DNA of 47,324 bases from Spirochaetota bacterium. Its GTDB lineage: Bacteria > Spirochaetota > UBA4802 > UBA5550. Both the position numbers and the translations under genes were made by a program. The notes under the pieces were generated by a model, which worked only from the letters and a program-made list of their open reading frames with translations, did not search any database and was not told the origin of the DNA. The stretch covers positions 1 through 47,324 of the forward strand of contig JALOTL010000023.1 of NCBI GenBank assembly GCA_025457915.1. Direction: 5' to 3'. How positions within the stretch are numbered: position 1 is the stretch's first letter; every line of letters starts with the position of its first letter. Below are positions 7,292 through 15,394 of the stretch, piece by piece.

Positions 7292-8713
7292 TCAGCGAAC
7301 GCCGGTCTCCCCGGTCTCGATCCTTATGACCCTTCCGAAGGGCGGGCGGAACGGGTCCCTCCTTCCGGATGGTATCACCCACACGGTCGGGTGGTATTTC
7401 CTCAGTTTTTCAAGGTCGTATATGTAGCCGTCGGTTATCACGAGAAGCATCTCGGCCCTTCCCTTCATGTAAGAGTTGAAGAGCGGCTCGAAGAAGGTGG
7501 TGCCCCCGCTTCCGGTTCGGATGCGCTTCCAGTCCCCCTTTTTGTAGTAGTAGGGTTTGTCGAGGTTCCTGCCTGCGCCGAAAAATTCACCCTCGACCCT
7601 GGGGACGAACAGGTCCTCGTCCAGGCAGACCAGGTTTATCCTGTACTTTACCAGGAGCTCCTCCAGCACCCCGAACGCGGATTCGATGTCGGCAGGGTTC
7701 ATCACCATCGAACCGGACACGTCCACGGCCACGGTAAGTATCTCCTGCTCCTTGAATATCCTGCCCGGAGCGTAGATACCGCCGGCGAAGTACCTCCTGT
7801 CGAACCTGCCGTATGTGTATACCCATTCGTTCGACTGCGACGAGAAGTCCACCAGGCTCTTCAGCAGATGACGCCATGTCGAGATGTCGGACCTGCGTAT
7901 TTTTTCGATTATTCCCTTTATTTCCTGGTAGGCGCGCTCCTCCCTCATCTCGCGGTCGGTCTCCGCCATGTTCATGATCTGCGTCCTCTTGGCCTCCATT
8001 TTATCGAGCGTTTCGCGGTCGTTCATCACGTGCACGCCGGTGCCGACGGGCGAGTCCGTCTCGTCGATGAAAACAAGACCCTTCATGCCGGCGAAGTCTA
8101 TCGTGTCCATCAGGTCCTCGTTTTTCCCGGTAAGCGGGCCCGCCGCCGCAAGATCGTCCAGGCCGCCCGGAGCGGCGGCGTCCAGTGGAATGTCGAAGCC
8201 GGACCTCCCGCTCCTTCCGGACAGGCGCCTGACGGTTTTAGGCGGTTTGCTTTTCAGCCATTCATATACGTCTTCCCAGGAGGGGTCGTCCACGCCGGTC
8301 TCCCTGCGGAAGTCCTCCGGCACGACCGGGAGCCCGCGGTGCACGACGAGCCCTGCGCCGTCCCTTTCGCCGGACTTAGAAAAAAAAGTCCTGCTGCGCT
8401 CTGCCATGAAGCTGTTTATCACCATGTCCTGGGCCAGGTTCTGCAGATAGGGGTCGCTGCCCACGTACGCCCTGTGCGAGTGGTTGAGGACGCCGTGCAT
8501 CATTTCGTGCACCAGCAGGCAGATCAGCCCGTCTTCTCCGAGGCCTGAAATGAACTTTTCGTTGTAATACAGGACGAGCCTGGCGGAATGTATTGCGAGG
8601 GCAAGGGTGGGGATGTTCGCGTCCGGGATGAAGCTCACGTTCTGGTAGAAGAAGGACACGAACCTGCTTTTCCCCCAGAGCGATTCCAGGGCCGAATCGA
8701 TCCTGTCATTCAT
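7292..8713 (-). CDS. Zincin-like metallopeptidase/VWA domain protein (DUF2201 type)
   Basis: This 473-residue protein joins two parts. Residues 1-160 hold a metallopeptidase-like domain with the zinc motif HEMMH (69-73) and the conserved QDMVIN soon after. The C-terminal third is a von Willebrand A-like domain with the metal-site motif DVSGS (331-335) and a later TDGYIYD. This pairing is known as DUF2201, often encoded beside MoxR ATPases. The middle section is charged and probably helical. The gene overlaps the MoxR gene by eight bases (ATGAATGA), so translation is likely coupled. By family analogy the VWA protein and the AAA+ partner act together in metal insertion, remodelling or maturation; the target is unknown. 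Whether the zincin is active as a protease is not shown. Confidence 0.85.
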   Translation of the reverse strand: MNDRIDSALESLWGKSRFVSFFYQNVSFIPDANIPTLALAIHSARLVLYYNEKFISGLGEDGLICLLVHEMMHGVLNHSHRAYVGSDPYLQNLAQDMVINSFMAERSRTFFSKSGERDGAGLVVHRGLPVVPEDFRRETGVDDPSWEDVYEWLKSKPPKTVRRLSGRSGRSGFDIPLDAAAPGGLDDLAAAGPLTGKNEDLMDTIDFAGMKGLVFIDETDSPVGTGVHVMNDRETLDKMEAKRTQIMNMAETDREMREERAYQEIKGIIEKIRRSDISTWRHLLKSLVDFSSQSNEWVYTYGRFDRRYFAGGIYAPGRIFKEQEILTVAVDVSGSMVMNPADIESAFGVLEELLVKYRINLVCLDEDLFVPRVEGEFFGAGRNLDKPYYYKKGDWKRIRTGSGGTTFFEPLFNSYMKGRAEMLLVITDGYIYDLEKLRKYHPTVWVIPSGRRDPFRPPFGRVIRIETGETGVR

Positions 8714-9875
8714 CTTTCATCTCTACCGCCGCCGTGAATTTTTTCATGAGCTCGGCCGCCCTTTTCCCGTCCGGGATCATCCTGACCGCGTCCGGTATCT
8801 GAGCGAAGATGCCGCAGTCCCTGAGGAGCCTGTAGAAGAAGGATATCCGCATGTCAGAGCGGGAGTAGCCGATGAAGAGAAGGGTGTTGGACAGGACCCT
8901 CATCCCGTCTTCACCGAGGGCGCCGCCTCCTGCGGCCGCGAGCCCGCAGAGGTGCGAGGCCGCCCCGGAAAGGGCCCACATCACGTCCTCGGACGGCAGT
9001 GTCCCGGCGGTCATTTCCGAGAGCTTTCCCTCGTCGCCGTCGAGAATGTGGCGCGTGCTTATGGTCCTGGGCGCTGTCATCTGGCCGACGAAGTCGGTGC
9101 CGGCCACAGCTCCCACCAGGGAGTCTATGATTTTCGGCAGCGATCCGCCCGGGCTGCCCGCAAGGTGCCCGGTCAGGGCCTCCTCGGTGCCGAGGCCGTA
9201 GGATTGCGTGATCGCCATGGAGACCTGGTGCCATCCCCTGGGATTGGGATTGATCGCGGCCTCGTCCCAAAGCCTTTCCGGGAACAGCGAGATGTATCTC
9301 GTTATTGAGGGGTGTATGCCGGAACCGGAGGCCCACGCGAGCCAGTCCCCGGTCGTCGGCCTGAGCTGGAATACCGCCAGCCTCCCGTCGAGGGCCGCGT
9401 CGTCGAATTCGGTTATGGTGGTCTGGTCGTCCTCGCCGAGGTTGCCCGCGAGGACTATCGACGTGCCCGCGGGAAGCGGGTGTTCGCCGCAGGTCCCCTC
9501 GGTTATGATCTGGAAGAGCGTCTGGATTACGGTCGGGTGGGCCCTGTTGGATTCGTCCAGGAACCAGGCGACCCCGTCTTTCCCCCCGGGGACCCTTTCG
9601 GGCGGGATGAATTTGGGGCGGTAGTATATCATCCTCATCGATTCATGGTCTGGCACGGGGTAGCCGCCCAGGTCGACGTTTTCCTTGAACGCGAGCCGGG
9701 TGTCTATGAACAGGAGGTTTTTCCTCTCGGCGACCTGCCGGACTATCGCTGATTTGCCGATCCCCGGGTGCCCAACGATCTTCAGCGCGTAGTTGAGCCT
9801 GGATCCGGCGTCGAAGTATTTTTCAAGTATCTCCTCCAGCTCGGAGGCGGACACGGTTACCGGTTTTTTTCTCAT
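8706..9875 (-). CDS. MoxR-type AAA+ ATPase
   Basis: The 389-residue protein has Walker A GHPGIGKS at 35-42, Walker B WFLDESNRA at 104-112, and a sensor-like segment with LAGNLGEDD. The phrase GGYPVPD after the first core strand and the absence of extra domains fit the MoxR branch of AAA+ proteins, cytoplasmic chaperone-like ATPases that act with VWA-domain partners. The gene overlaps the TetR gene upstream by four bases (ATGA) and the VWA gene downstream by eight. This makes a tightly coupled cassette under the TetR promoter. The substrate of the system cannot be read from sequence. Confidence 0.88.
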   Translation of the reverse strand: MRKKPVTVSASELEEILEKYFDAGSRLNYALKIVGHPGIGKSAIVRQVAERKNLLFIDTRLAFKENVDLGGYPVPDHESMRMIYYRPKFIPPERVPGGKDGVAWFLDESNRAHPTVIQTLFQIITEGTCGEHPLPAGTSIVLAGNLGEDDQTTITEFDDAALDGRLAVFQLRPTTGDWLAWASGSGIHPSITRYISLFPERLWDEAAINPNPRGWHQVSMAITQSYGLGTEEALTGHLAGSPGGSLPKIIDSLVGAVAGTDFVGQMTAPRTISTRHILDGDEGKLSEMTAGTLPSEDVMWALSGAASHLCGLAAAGGGALGEDGMRVLSNTLLFIGYSRSDMRISFFYRLLRDCGIFAQIPDAVRMIPDGKRAAELMKKFTAAVEMKDE

Positions 9876-10492
9876 TGTCTGTCCTTCCTGATTTTGCTCT
9901 GCAGCAGATCCCTGAACACCTTCGCGACCCTCTTCATGTGCGCGATTATCTTCTCGTCGTCCCTTCCGGGGAGCTTCCTGTAAGTGACCAGTATCCCGTT
10001 CAGCATCGCGAAGATGTGGTAGGCCAGGATCCTGGAATTGCCCCTGTATCCCATTTTTTTAAAGGCCGCCTCGAATACGCGGAAACCCCGCCTGACCACG
10101 TCGTTCAGCTTTTTCAGGGATTCGGGGCTGAGGCTCCCTATGGTCATGAAGACGACCATCATCCTGAAATATGAATCATGCCTGGATATGAATTCTATGA
10201 ATGAATCTATGACCCTGTCCAGGACGGGCCTGCCGGACCTGGTCCCTTCGACTATTCCGCCGATCTCCTCGATCAGGAGGTTGCTGTCCCTTATCGTCGC
10301 CTCCACGAAGAGGGCCTCCTGGTTGGGAAAGTAGGTGTATATGGAGGAGGGGGCTATCCCCGCCTCGCCGGCTATCTCCCTCATGCTTACCCTGTTGAAC
10401 GGCCTGGTTGAAAAAACCCGCTCCGCCGCGTCGATTATGAGGTCTTTCCTGTCCCTCCTTTCCTTGATTTTCATCTCGGTGAGTACGCTCAT
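9872..10492 (-). CDS. TetR-family transcriptional regulator
   Basis: Residues 14-62 form a typical TetR DNA-binding domain (RKDLIIDAAERVF, then SMREIAGEAGIAPSSIYTYF, with the recognition helix in the second phrase). The remaining 140 residues are the helical ligand-binding domain, which varies among family members. Usual size is about 200 residues, and this has 206. It heads the MoxR operon and is divergent from two acyl-CoA dehydrogenase genes, with an inverted repeat GAACA-G-TGTTC between them. A fatty acyl-CoA or related ligand is therefore a reasonable inference. The start at 10492 has AAGGAG rather far away (14 bases); Met7 is an alternative. Confidence 0.88.
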   Translation of the reverse strand: MSVLTEMKIKERRDRKDLIIDAAERVFSTRPFNRVSMREIAGEAGIAPSSIYTYFPNQEALFVEATIRDSNLLIEEIGGIVEGTRSGRPVLDRVIDSFIEFISRHDSYFRMMVVFMTIGSLSPESLKKLNDVVRRGFRVFEAAFKKMGYRGNSRILAYHIFAMLNGILVTYRKLPGRDDEKIIAHMKRVAKVFRDLLQSKIRKDRQ

Positions 10493-10556
10493 TTTATAAG
10501 GGGTTTCTCCTTTTTCGTATGCCAGACAGGTTAGAAAATTTGGCGGTAATTACAAG

Positions 10557-10574
10557 CAGATTTTTTGAAATCTG
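10557..10574. repeat. Inverted repeat in the divergent TetR/dehydrogenase spacer
   Basis: CAGATTT (10557-10563) and AAATCTG (10568-10574) surround TTTG; the stem extends outward with one G-U pair. The T run is in the loop, not after the stem, so it is not a terminator. It could be a regulator site or an RNA hairpin. Confidence 0.35.
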
Positions 10575-10585
10575 TTTGACATATC

Positions 10586-10596
10586 GAACAGTGTTC
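10586..10596. promoter_or_regulatory. Possible TetR operator
   Basis: GAACA-G-TGTTC is a perfect odd-centred inverted repeat, placed five bases after a TTGACA box (10576-10581) that could serve the dehydrogenase operon. It lies between the regulator and the genes it is divergent from, where TetR proteins usually bind. No sequence near 10600 is a good -10 box, so the promoter itself is less sure. Confidence 0.45.
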
Positions 10597-10641
10597 AGTC
10601 AATTGATTTTAGTTCAATATTTTTTACCTGCGAGGTTGATC

Positions 10642-12348
10642 ATGATCCTACTTAATCCACACAAGCATTTGAGAAAATACCCGGACGAAAAGTCCAGGCA
10701 GATAATGCTGAAGACGATAGAGTTTTTCGAGAAAAAGGGACTGAAGCAGATAAAGAAGGACTGGCACGAAAAGAAATGGAATTATGATTTCGTCGAATTC
10801 CTGAAGGAAAACCAGGTTTTCGCCACCCTGATGACGCCGTCGGGCTACGGCGCCCCGGATTCAAGGTGGGACACCTACAGGAACAACGAATTTTCCGAGA
10901 TAACCGGATTTTACGGCGTCACCTACTGGTACACATGGCAGGTATCGATGCTCGGCCTCTGCCCCATATGGAACGGAAGCAACGAGGAGGTCAAGCACAG
11001 GACCGCCAAGCTTTTACAGGAAGGCGGGGTTTTCGCCTTCGGCCTTTCGGAGAAGGAGCACGGCGCGGACATATACTCGAGCGACATGATGCTGTATCCC
11101 AATCCCGACGGCACCTACAGGGCGAACGGCGACAAGTACTATATAGGAAACGGGAACGAGGCGGCGCTCGCCTCCACATTCGCCAAGATGGCGGACACGG
11201 GTGATTACGTGTTCTTCGTCGTCAACTCCAAGCACCCCAAGTACGAGTGCATCAGGAACGTGGTCAACGAGCAGAACTACGTCGCTGAATACGCGCTCCA
11301 TGACTATCCCATAACCGACGCCGATATCACCGAGAAGGGCCAGAAGGCCTGGGACGACATGCTGAACACCATTAACGTCTGCAAGTTCAACCTCGGATGG
11401 GGCGCGATCGGGCTCTGCACCCACTCCCTGTACGAATCGATCGACCACGCAGCGAACAGGAACGTATACGGGAAATTCGTGACTGACTTCCCGCACGTAA
11501 AGAGGCTCTTCATGGATTCCTACTGCAAGCTGGTGGCCATGAAGCTCTTCGCAGAGAGGGCCTCGGACTACATGAGGTCCGCAAGCGAGGAGGACAGGCG
11601 TTATCTCCTGTTCAATCCCATGGTAAAGATGAAGGTCACCAGGGAGGGCGAGGAGGTCATGAACCTTCTTCACGATATCATCGCGGCCAAGGGCTTCGAG
11701 AACGAGCCCTTCTTCGAAATAGCCAAGCACGAACTGCCCATGCTGCCGAAGCTCGAGGGAACGGTTCACGTCAACATGGCGCTCATAGTCAAGTTCATGC
11801 CGAACTACTTCTTCAACCCGAAGGCGTACGACGAGGTCCCCAGGAGGGACGATCCGGCCAACGACGCCTACCTTTTCAGGCAGGGGCCGACCAAGGGGCT
11901 GGGCAAGATCCAGTTCCACGATTACAACATAGCCTACAACAGCGTTGACCTTCCGAACGTCAATATCTTCAAGGAGCAGATCAAGCTCTTCAAGGATTTC
12001 CTGGCGAAGGCCTCGCCGGACAAGGGGCAGTCGGAGGACATAGATTACCTCCTGGCCCTGGGCGAGATACTCACCCTGGTGGCCTACGGCCAGCTGATCA
12101 TCGAGAGCAGGAAGTATTTCAAGGTCGAGGACGACCTTCTCGAGGAGATATTCGATTTCATGGTAAGGGATATGTCAAAATACGCCCTCAACATCCACAT
12201 GAAGCCGTCCAACTCCGACAGGCAGAAGGAGCTGGCACTGAAGATAATAAAGACGCCGATCCCGAACCCGCAGCGCTTCGAAAAAATATACAGGGAACAG
12301 GTATACGCACTGAAGGGCGCCTACAAGATGAGGGACCAGAATATCTAA
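10642..12348 (+). CDS. Acyl-CoA dehydrogenase, tandem paralogue 1
   Basis: Start ATG 10642 (GAGG upstream) is chosen by alignment with the next gene, which begins the same way (ILLNP); both then give 568 residues. The fold of acyl-CoA dehydrogenases is shown by FGLSEKEHGAD (133-143), which stands where most relatives have the flavin-side TEPxxGSD, and by LEGTVHVN (371-378), where Glu372 matches the catalytic glutamate of YEGTxG in standard members. These enzymes oxidise acyl-CoA to 2-enoyl-CoA and pass electrons to ETF, in the cytoplasm. The chain length specificity is not readable. The operon is divergent from a TetR gene, which may control it. The wording of both motifs places the pair in a side branch of the family. 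Confidence 0.85.
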   Translation: MILLNPHKHLRKYPDEKSRQIMLKTIEFFEKKGLKQIKKDWHEKKWNYDFVEFLKENQVFATLMTPSGYGAPDSRWDTYRNNEFSEITGFYGVTYWYTWQVSMLGLCPIWNGSNEEVKHRTAKLLQEGGVFAFGLSEKEHGADIYSSDMMLYPNPDGTYRANGDKYYIGNGNEAALASTFAKMADTGDYVFFVVNSKHPKYECIRNVVNEQNYVAEYALHDYPITDADITEKGQKAWDDMLNTINVCKFNLGWGAIGLCTHSLYESIDHAANRNVYGKFVTDFPHVKRLFMDSYCKLVAMKLFAERASDYMRSASEEDRRYLLFNPMVKMKVTREGEEVMNLLHDIIAAKGFENEPFFEIAKHELPMLPKLEGTVHVNMALIVKFMPNYFFNPKAYDEVPRRDDPANDAYLFRQGPTKGLGKIQFHDYNIAYNSVDLPNVNIFKEQIKLFKDFLAKASPDKGQSEDIDYLLALGEILTLVAYGQLIIESRKYFKVEDDLLEEIFDFMVRDMSKYALNIHMKPSNSDRQKELALKIIKTPIPNPQRFEKIYREQVYALKGAYKMRDQNI

Positions 12349-12357
12349 TGAATTTCG

Positions 12358-12377
12358 GGCGGGGTAAAGGCCCCGCC
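12358..12377 (+). repeat. Hairpin between the two dehydrogenase genes
   Basis: GGCGGGG (12358-12364) and CCCCGCC (12371-12377) form a seven-base stem with a six-base loop. No T run follows, so it is unlikely to stop transcription; it could be a processing or mRNA-stability element that sets the ratio of the two products. A strong AGGAGG follows at 12391. Confidence 0.5.
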
Positions 12378-12405
12378 TTCCGCTTAAAAAAGGAGGCTGA
12401 ATGAA

Positions 12406-14112
12406 ATGGAAAAGATACTGCTGAATCCAAAAGAACTGGTCGCGAAGCATGCCGACGAGGAGACCAGGCAGATCATGCTGAAGACCATCGATTTCTTCGA
12501 GGGCCGCGGTCTGAAGAAGATGAAGGATGATTTTCACGAGTGCAGGTGGTACACCGAGTTCCTGGATTTCATGAAGGAAAACCAGATAATGTCGAAGCTC
12601 CTCACCCCGGCAGGCGTGGGAAGCGCCTCTGCGCGCTGGGACACATCGCGCATCACCGATTTCGCCGAAATCCTCGGCTTCTACGGTCTCACCTACTGGT
12701 ACACCTTCCAGGTGAGCGCCCTGGGACTGGGACCGATCTTTCTGGGGTCCAACGCCGAGGCCAAGCAGAAGGCGGCGAAACTGCTGAAGGAGGGCGCCAT
12801 CTTCGCATTCGGTCTCTCCGAGAAGGAGCACGGGGCGGACATATACTCAAGCGACATGATGCTCTATCCGAACAACGACGGCACATACAGGGCCAACGGC
12901 GACAAGTACTATATAGGCAACGGCAACGAGGCCGCGATGGTGTCCACCTTCGGCAAGGTGGCGGACAGCAATGATTACGTCTTCTTCGCCGTAGACTCAA
13001 AGCACCCGAAATACGAGTGCGTGAAAAACGTCATAAACAACCAGGACTACGTGGCCGAATACGCACTGCATGATTATCCCATAACGGAAGCGGACATCCT
13101 GGAGCGCGGCCAGAAGGCCTGGGACGATATGCTGAATACCATCAACATATGCAAGTTCAACCTGGGCTGGGGTTCGATCGGCATCTGCGAGCACGCCTTC
13201 TACGAGTCGATAAACCACGCGGCGCACCGCAATCTTTTCGGCAGCTTCGTGACCGACTTCACCCATATCCGGCAGCTTTTCATGGACGCCTACTGCAGGC
13301 TCGTGGCGATGAAGCTCTTCGCGCTCAGGGCGACTGACTACATGAGGTCCGCGAACGAGAACGACAAGCGCTACCTGCTGTACAATCCCATGGTGAAGAT
13401 GAAGGTCTCCACGCAGGGAGAGGAAGTCATCAACCTCCTGTGGGACGTGATAGCGGCCAAGGGCTTCGAGAAGGACACCTACTTCGAGAACGCGGCGACC
13501 GACATAAGGGCCCTGCCGAAGCTCGAGGGCACCGTCCACGTGAACATGGCCCTGATAATAAAATTCATGCCGAACTACTTCTTCAACCCGGCGAAGTACC
13601 CGGAGGTGCCGCAGCGCCGCGACGCCGCAAACGACGACTTCCTGTTCAACCAGGGCCCCACGAAGGGGCTGGGCAAGCTCCAGTTCCATGACTACAACAT
13701 CGCCTACAATTCCGTCGACATTCCAAACGTGAACGTTTTCAAGGAGCAGATCGCTTCTTTCAAGGAATTCATGGTGGTGTCCATGGAATCGCTGAAGGAG
13801 CAGTCGAACGACATCGACTTCCTGCTAAACGTCGGGGAGCTCTTTACGCTCGTGGCGTACGGCCAGCTCATCCTGGAAAACAAGAAAATCTACGGGGTTT
13901 CGGACGAGCTCATCGACCAGATATTCGATTTCATGGTGAGGGACATGTCGAAATTCGCGCTAATCATCTACACGAAGCCGATAACGACTGAAAAACAGCA
14001 GGCGTCGTGTCTGAAGATGCTCAAGAGACCGGTGGTGAACAGGGAAAGATACGAAAAGATACTGAAAGAGAACGTATACTCGCTGACCGACAAGTACAAG
14101 ATGAACGACTGA
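12406..14112 (+). CDS. Acyl-CoA dehydrogenase, tandem paralogue 2
   Basis: This 568-residue protein matches the preceding one along its whole length, with the same FGLSEKEHGAD and LEGTVHVN motifs (catalytic Glu374) and many long identical runs. The pair therefore arose by tandem duplication. The differences are concentrated near the N-terminus and the last 120 residues, which suggests different acyl chains or a heteromeric complex; that is inference. AGGAGG lies nine bases before the ATG at 12406. The gene is 57 bases after its sister, in one operon that ends at a strong terminator. Confidence 0.87.
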   Translation: MEKILLNPKELVAKHADEETRQIMLKTIDFFEGRGLKKMKDDFHECRWYTEFLDFMKENQIMSKLLTPAGVGSASARWDTSRITDFAEILGFYGLTYWYTFQVSALGLGPIFLGSNAEAKQKAAKLLKEGAIFAFGLSEKEHGADIYSSDMMLYPNNDGTYRANGDKYYIGNGNEAAMVSTFGKVADSNDYVFFAVDSKHPKYECVKNVINNQDYVAEYALHDYPITEADILERGQKAWDDMLNTINICKFNLGWGSIGICEHAFYESINHAAHRNLFGSFVTDFTHIRQLFMDAYCRLVAMKLFALRATDYMRSANENDKRYLLYNPMVKMKVSTQGEEVINLLWDVIAAKGFEKDTYFENAATDIRALPKLEGTVHVNMALIIKFMPNYFFNPAKYPEVPQRRDAANDDFLFNQGPTKGLGKLQFHDYNIAYNSVDIPNVNVFKEQIASFKEFMVVSMESLKEQSNDIDFLLNVGELFTLVAYGQLILENKKIYGVSDELIDQIFDFMVRDMSKFALIIYTKPITTEKQQASCLKMLKRPVVNRERYEKILKENVYSLTDKYKMND

Positions 14113-14138
14113 TCCGAGCTTGTCTCTCCAGATATAAT

Positions 14139-14169
14139 GGCCCGCCGGGGGATCGGCGGGCCTTTTTTT
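14139..14169 (+). terminator. Rho-independent terminator of the dehydrogenase operon
   Basis: GGCCCGCCG (14139-14147) and CGGCGGGCC (14154-14162) make a perfect nine-base G+C-rich stem with a six-base loop, followed by seven T. It ends 60 bases after the second dehydrogenase gene. Confidence 0.92.
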
Positions 14170-14171
14170 AT

Positions 14172-14244
14172 AGCCAGCAGCCGGAATCGAACCGGCGACA
14201 GGTCGATTACGAATCGACTCCTCTACCAACTGAGGTATGCTGGC
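14172..14244 (-). tRNA. tRNA-Thr (CGT)
   Basis: The minus strand folds with acceptor GCCAGCA/TGCTGGC, anticodon loop TTCGTAA (anticodon CGT, codon ACG), and T arm CCGGTTCGATTCCGG. Position 73 is T and CCA is not encoded. Confidence 0.93.
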
Positions 14245-14261
14245 AATGGATCGGTTTTTAG

Positions 14262-14290
14262 AAATTGGGACCTATGCGGGAAACTGTCAA
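14262..14290 (-). promoter_or_regulatory. Candidate promoter of tRNA-Thr
   Basis: TTGACA (14290-14285 on the minus strand) is followed at 17 bases by CAATTT (14267-14262), a poor -10 box, about 18 bases ahead of tRNA-Thr. Position and the perfect -35 favour it. Confidence 0.35.
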
Positions 14291-14444
14291 GTGTTTCTGC
14301 TTTTTTTTGTTTATTTTTACGTGGAATGAATAACTGGATAAGAACCGGACGGGTTTTTCATTTTGCGGTCCGGGGTCGTTGCGGATCGCACATCCCGGCC
14401 CGGATGCCGGATTGACGGTTTATAAAGCGGTAACGATGAAAGCG

Positions 14445-15053
14445 TCAGTTGGCGGCCTGGACCTCTGAACCGTCCCTGTTGGTTCCGATTACCCTGTTGT
14501 TTTTCTTCAGGAATTCGGCCCTGTCGCGTATCGCCTTGAAGAGGGTGGGGATGCTTTTCGTGATAAGACTTTCCCTCGCCCAGTTCGGCAGGAGCGGGTG
14601 CTCGAACTCGACGAAATAAGTCAGCATGACCTTGTCACCGTAAGGCTTTATTTCCCAGCTCCCCCTGTTGAATTTGAACGGGCCCTCGGACTGGTTCCAT
14701 GACACCCTCAGCGTGTTTCTCTCCTCGATCATCTCGCAGGTGAACTTTACGTTGAAGACCAGGAATGACATGATGTTTTTGACCCAGATCCTGTTGCCGT
14801 CCTTGCGCACTATCTCGCTTTTCTTCACGTGGGGCATGAACTGCGGCGTGGCCGGGTAGTCGGTTATCATCCCCCAGACCATGGAGGGGGTAGCGTCTAT
14901 GATGCCGGTCGCCCTCGCGCCGAGATACATGTTGTTCTCTTTTATCGTGGATATGGCGATGCCGTTTTCAGGCTCCGCCGGACCGGAGAAAGACCCGGTG
15001 GCCGAGAAAATCATGATAAATGAGGCAAAAGCGAGGATCATTTTTCTGTTCAT
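14445..15053 (-). CDS. Exported SRPBCC/START-like lipid-binding protein
   Basis: ATG 15053 (AAGGAA upstream) gives 202 residues; a TTG one codon earlier is less likely. A signal peptide of about 24 residues (hydrophobic core AFASFIMIFSATGSF) precedes a domain with the SRPBCC pattern: ATPSMVWGMITDYP near the start, a run of beta strands around VKFTCEMIEE and GSWEIKPYGDKVMLTYFVEF, and a long final helix. The fold holds a hydrophobic ligand such as a lipid, quinone or polyketide, and here would do so in the periplasm. The ligand is unknown. It has no same-strand partner. Confidence 0.72.
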   Translation of the reverse strand: MNRKMILAFASFIMIFSATGSFSGPAEPENGIAISTIKENNMYLGARATGIIDATPSMVWGMITDYPATPQFMPHVKKSEIVRKDGNRIWVKNIMSFLVFNVKFTCEMIEERNTLRVSWNQSEGPFKFNRGSWEIKPYGDKVMLTYFVEFEHPLLPNWARESLITKSIPTLFKAIRDRAEFLKKNNRVIGTNRDGSEVQAAN

Positions 15054-15394
15054 CAAAGACCGTTCCTTATTGCGTCAATAATTATTGGATGAAAGATAAA
15101 AAAGCGACATAAAAATCAAGTATTTTTGACAGGTTTTTTAAACTTTTGGGTATTGTTCCGGTATAACCGTATCTGTCAAGCCTAAGATTTTAATCATTAT
15201 CCGGTTAATCAACGGGAATTAAAAAAATAAGATTTATCTCTTTAATAGAGCAAAATTGCCTGGACTTTGCGCCGGATTGAGACATAATTTTTTTGATTTT
15301 TAAAGAAAGTTTGGTTATTTATATTAAAGAAATGCCGATAAATTATACAGGAGTAATAGGATAAATATTTATAGGCTGACAAAGGAGTGTAAAT
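15054..15394. other. Spacer holding the fliD promoter
   Basis: The gap between the SRPBCC gene and fliD is A+T-rich and has no credible gene. Both genes start here on opposite strands. The only strong signal found is the sigma-28-like -10 octamer at 15334; a homopolymer run near 15290 is not preceded by a stem. Confidence 0.6.
15334..15341 (+). promoter_or_regulatory. Sigma-28 (FliA)-type -10 element of the fliD operon
   Basis: GCCGATAA is an exact match to the -10 consensus of flagellar sigma-28 promoters. The expected TAAA at -35 is not at the standard distance (TTAT stands at 15315-15318), so the -35 is weak. Position about 50 bases before fliD and the class of the gene both support it. 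Confidence 0.6.

Noticed and set aside
6971-8548. A 525-codon open frame on the plus strand
   Set aside because: It lies opposite the repeat and zincin/VWA genes, which have family motifs; its translation has no recognisable domain and comes from the high G+C at third positions of the real strand.
10557-10574. Hairpin as a terminator
   Set aside because: The T run is in the loop and none follows the stem on either strand; it is listed as an inverted repeat only.
10519-10641. Upstream extension of the first tandem dehydrogenase
   Set aside because: The added residues have no match in the paralogue, and the region holds the inverted repeats and promoter elements.
11014-11919. A 301-codon minus-strand frame
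   Set aside because: It is antisense to the first acyl-CoA dehydrogenase and shows no domain; the plus-strand gene is certain.
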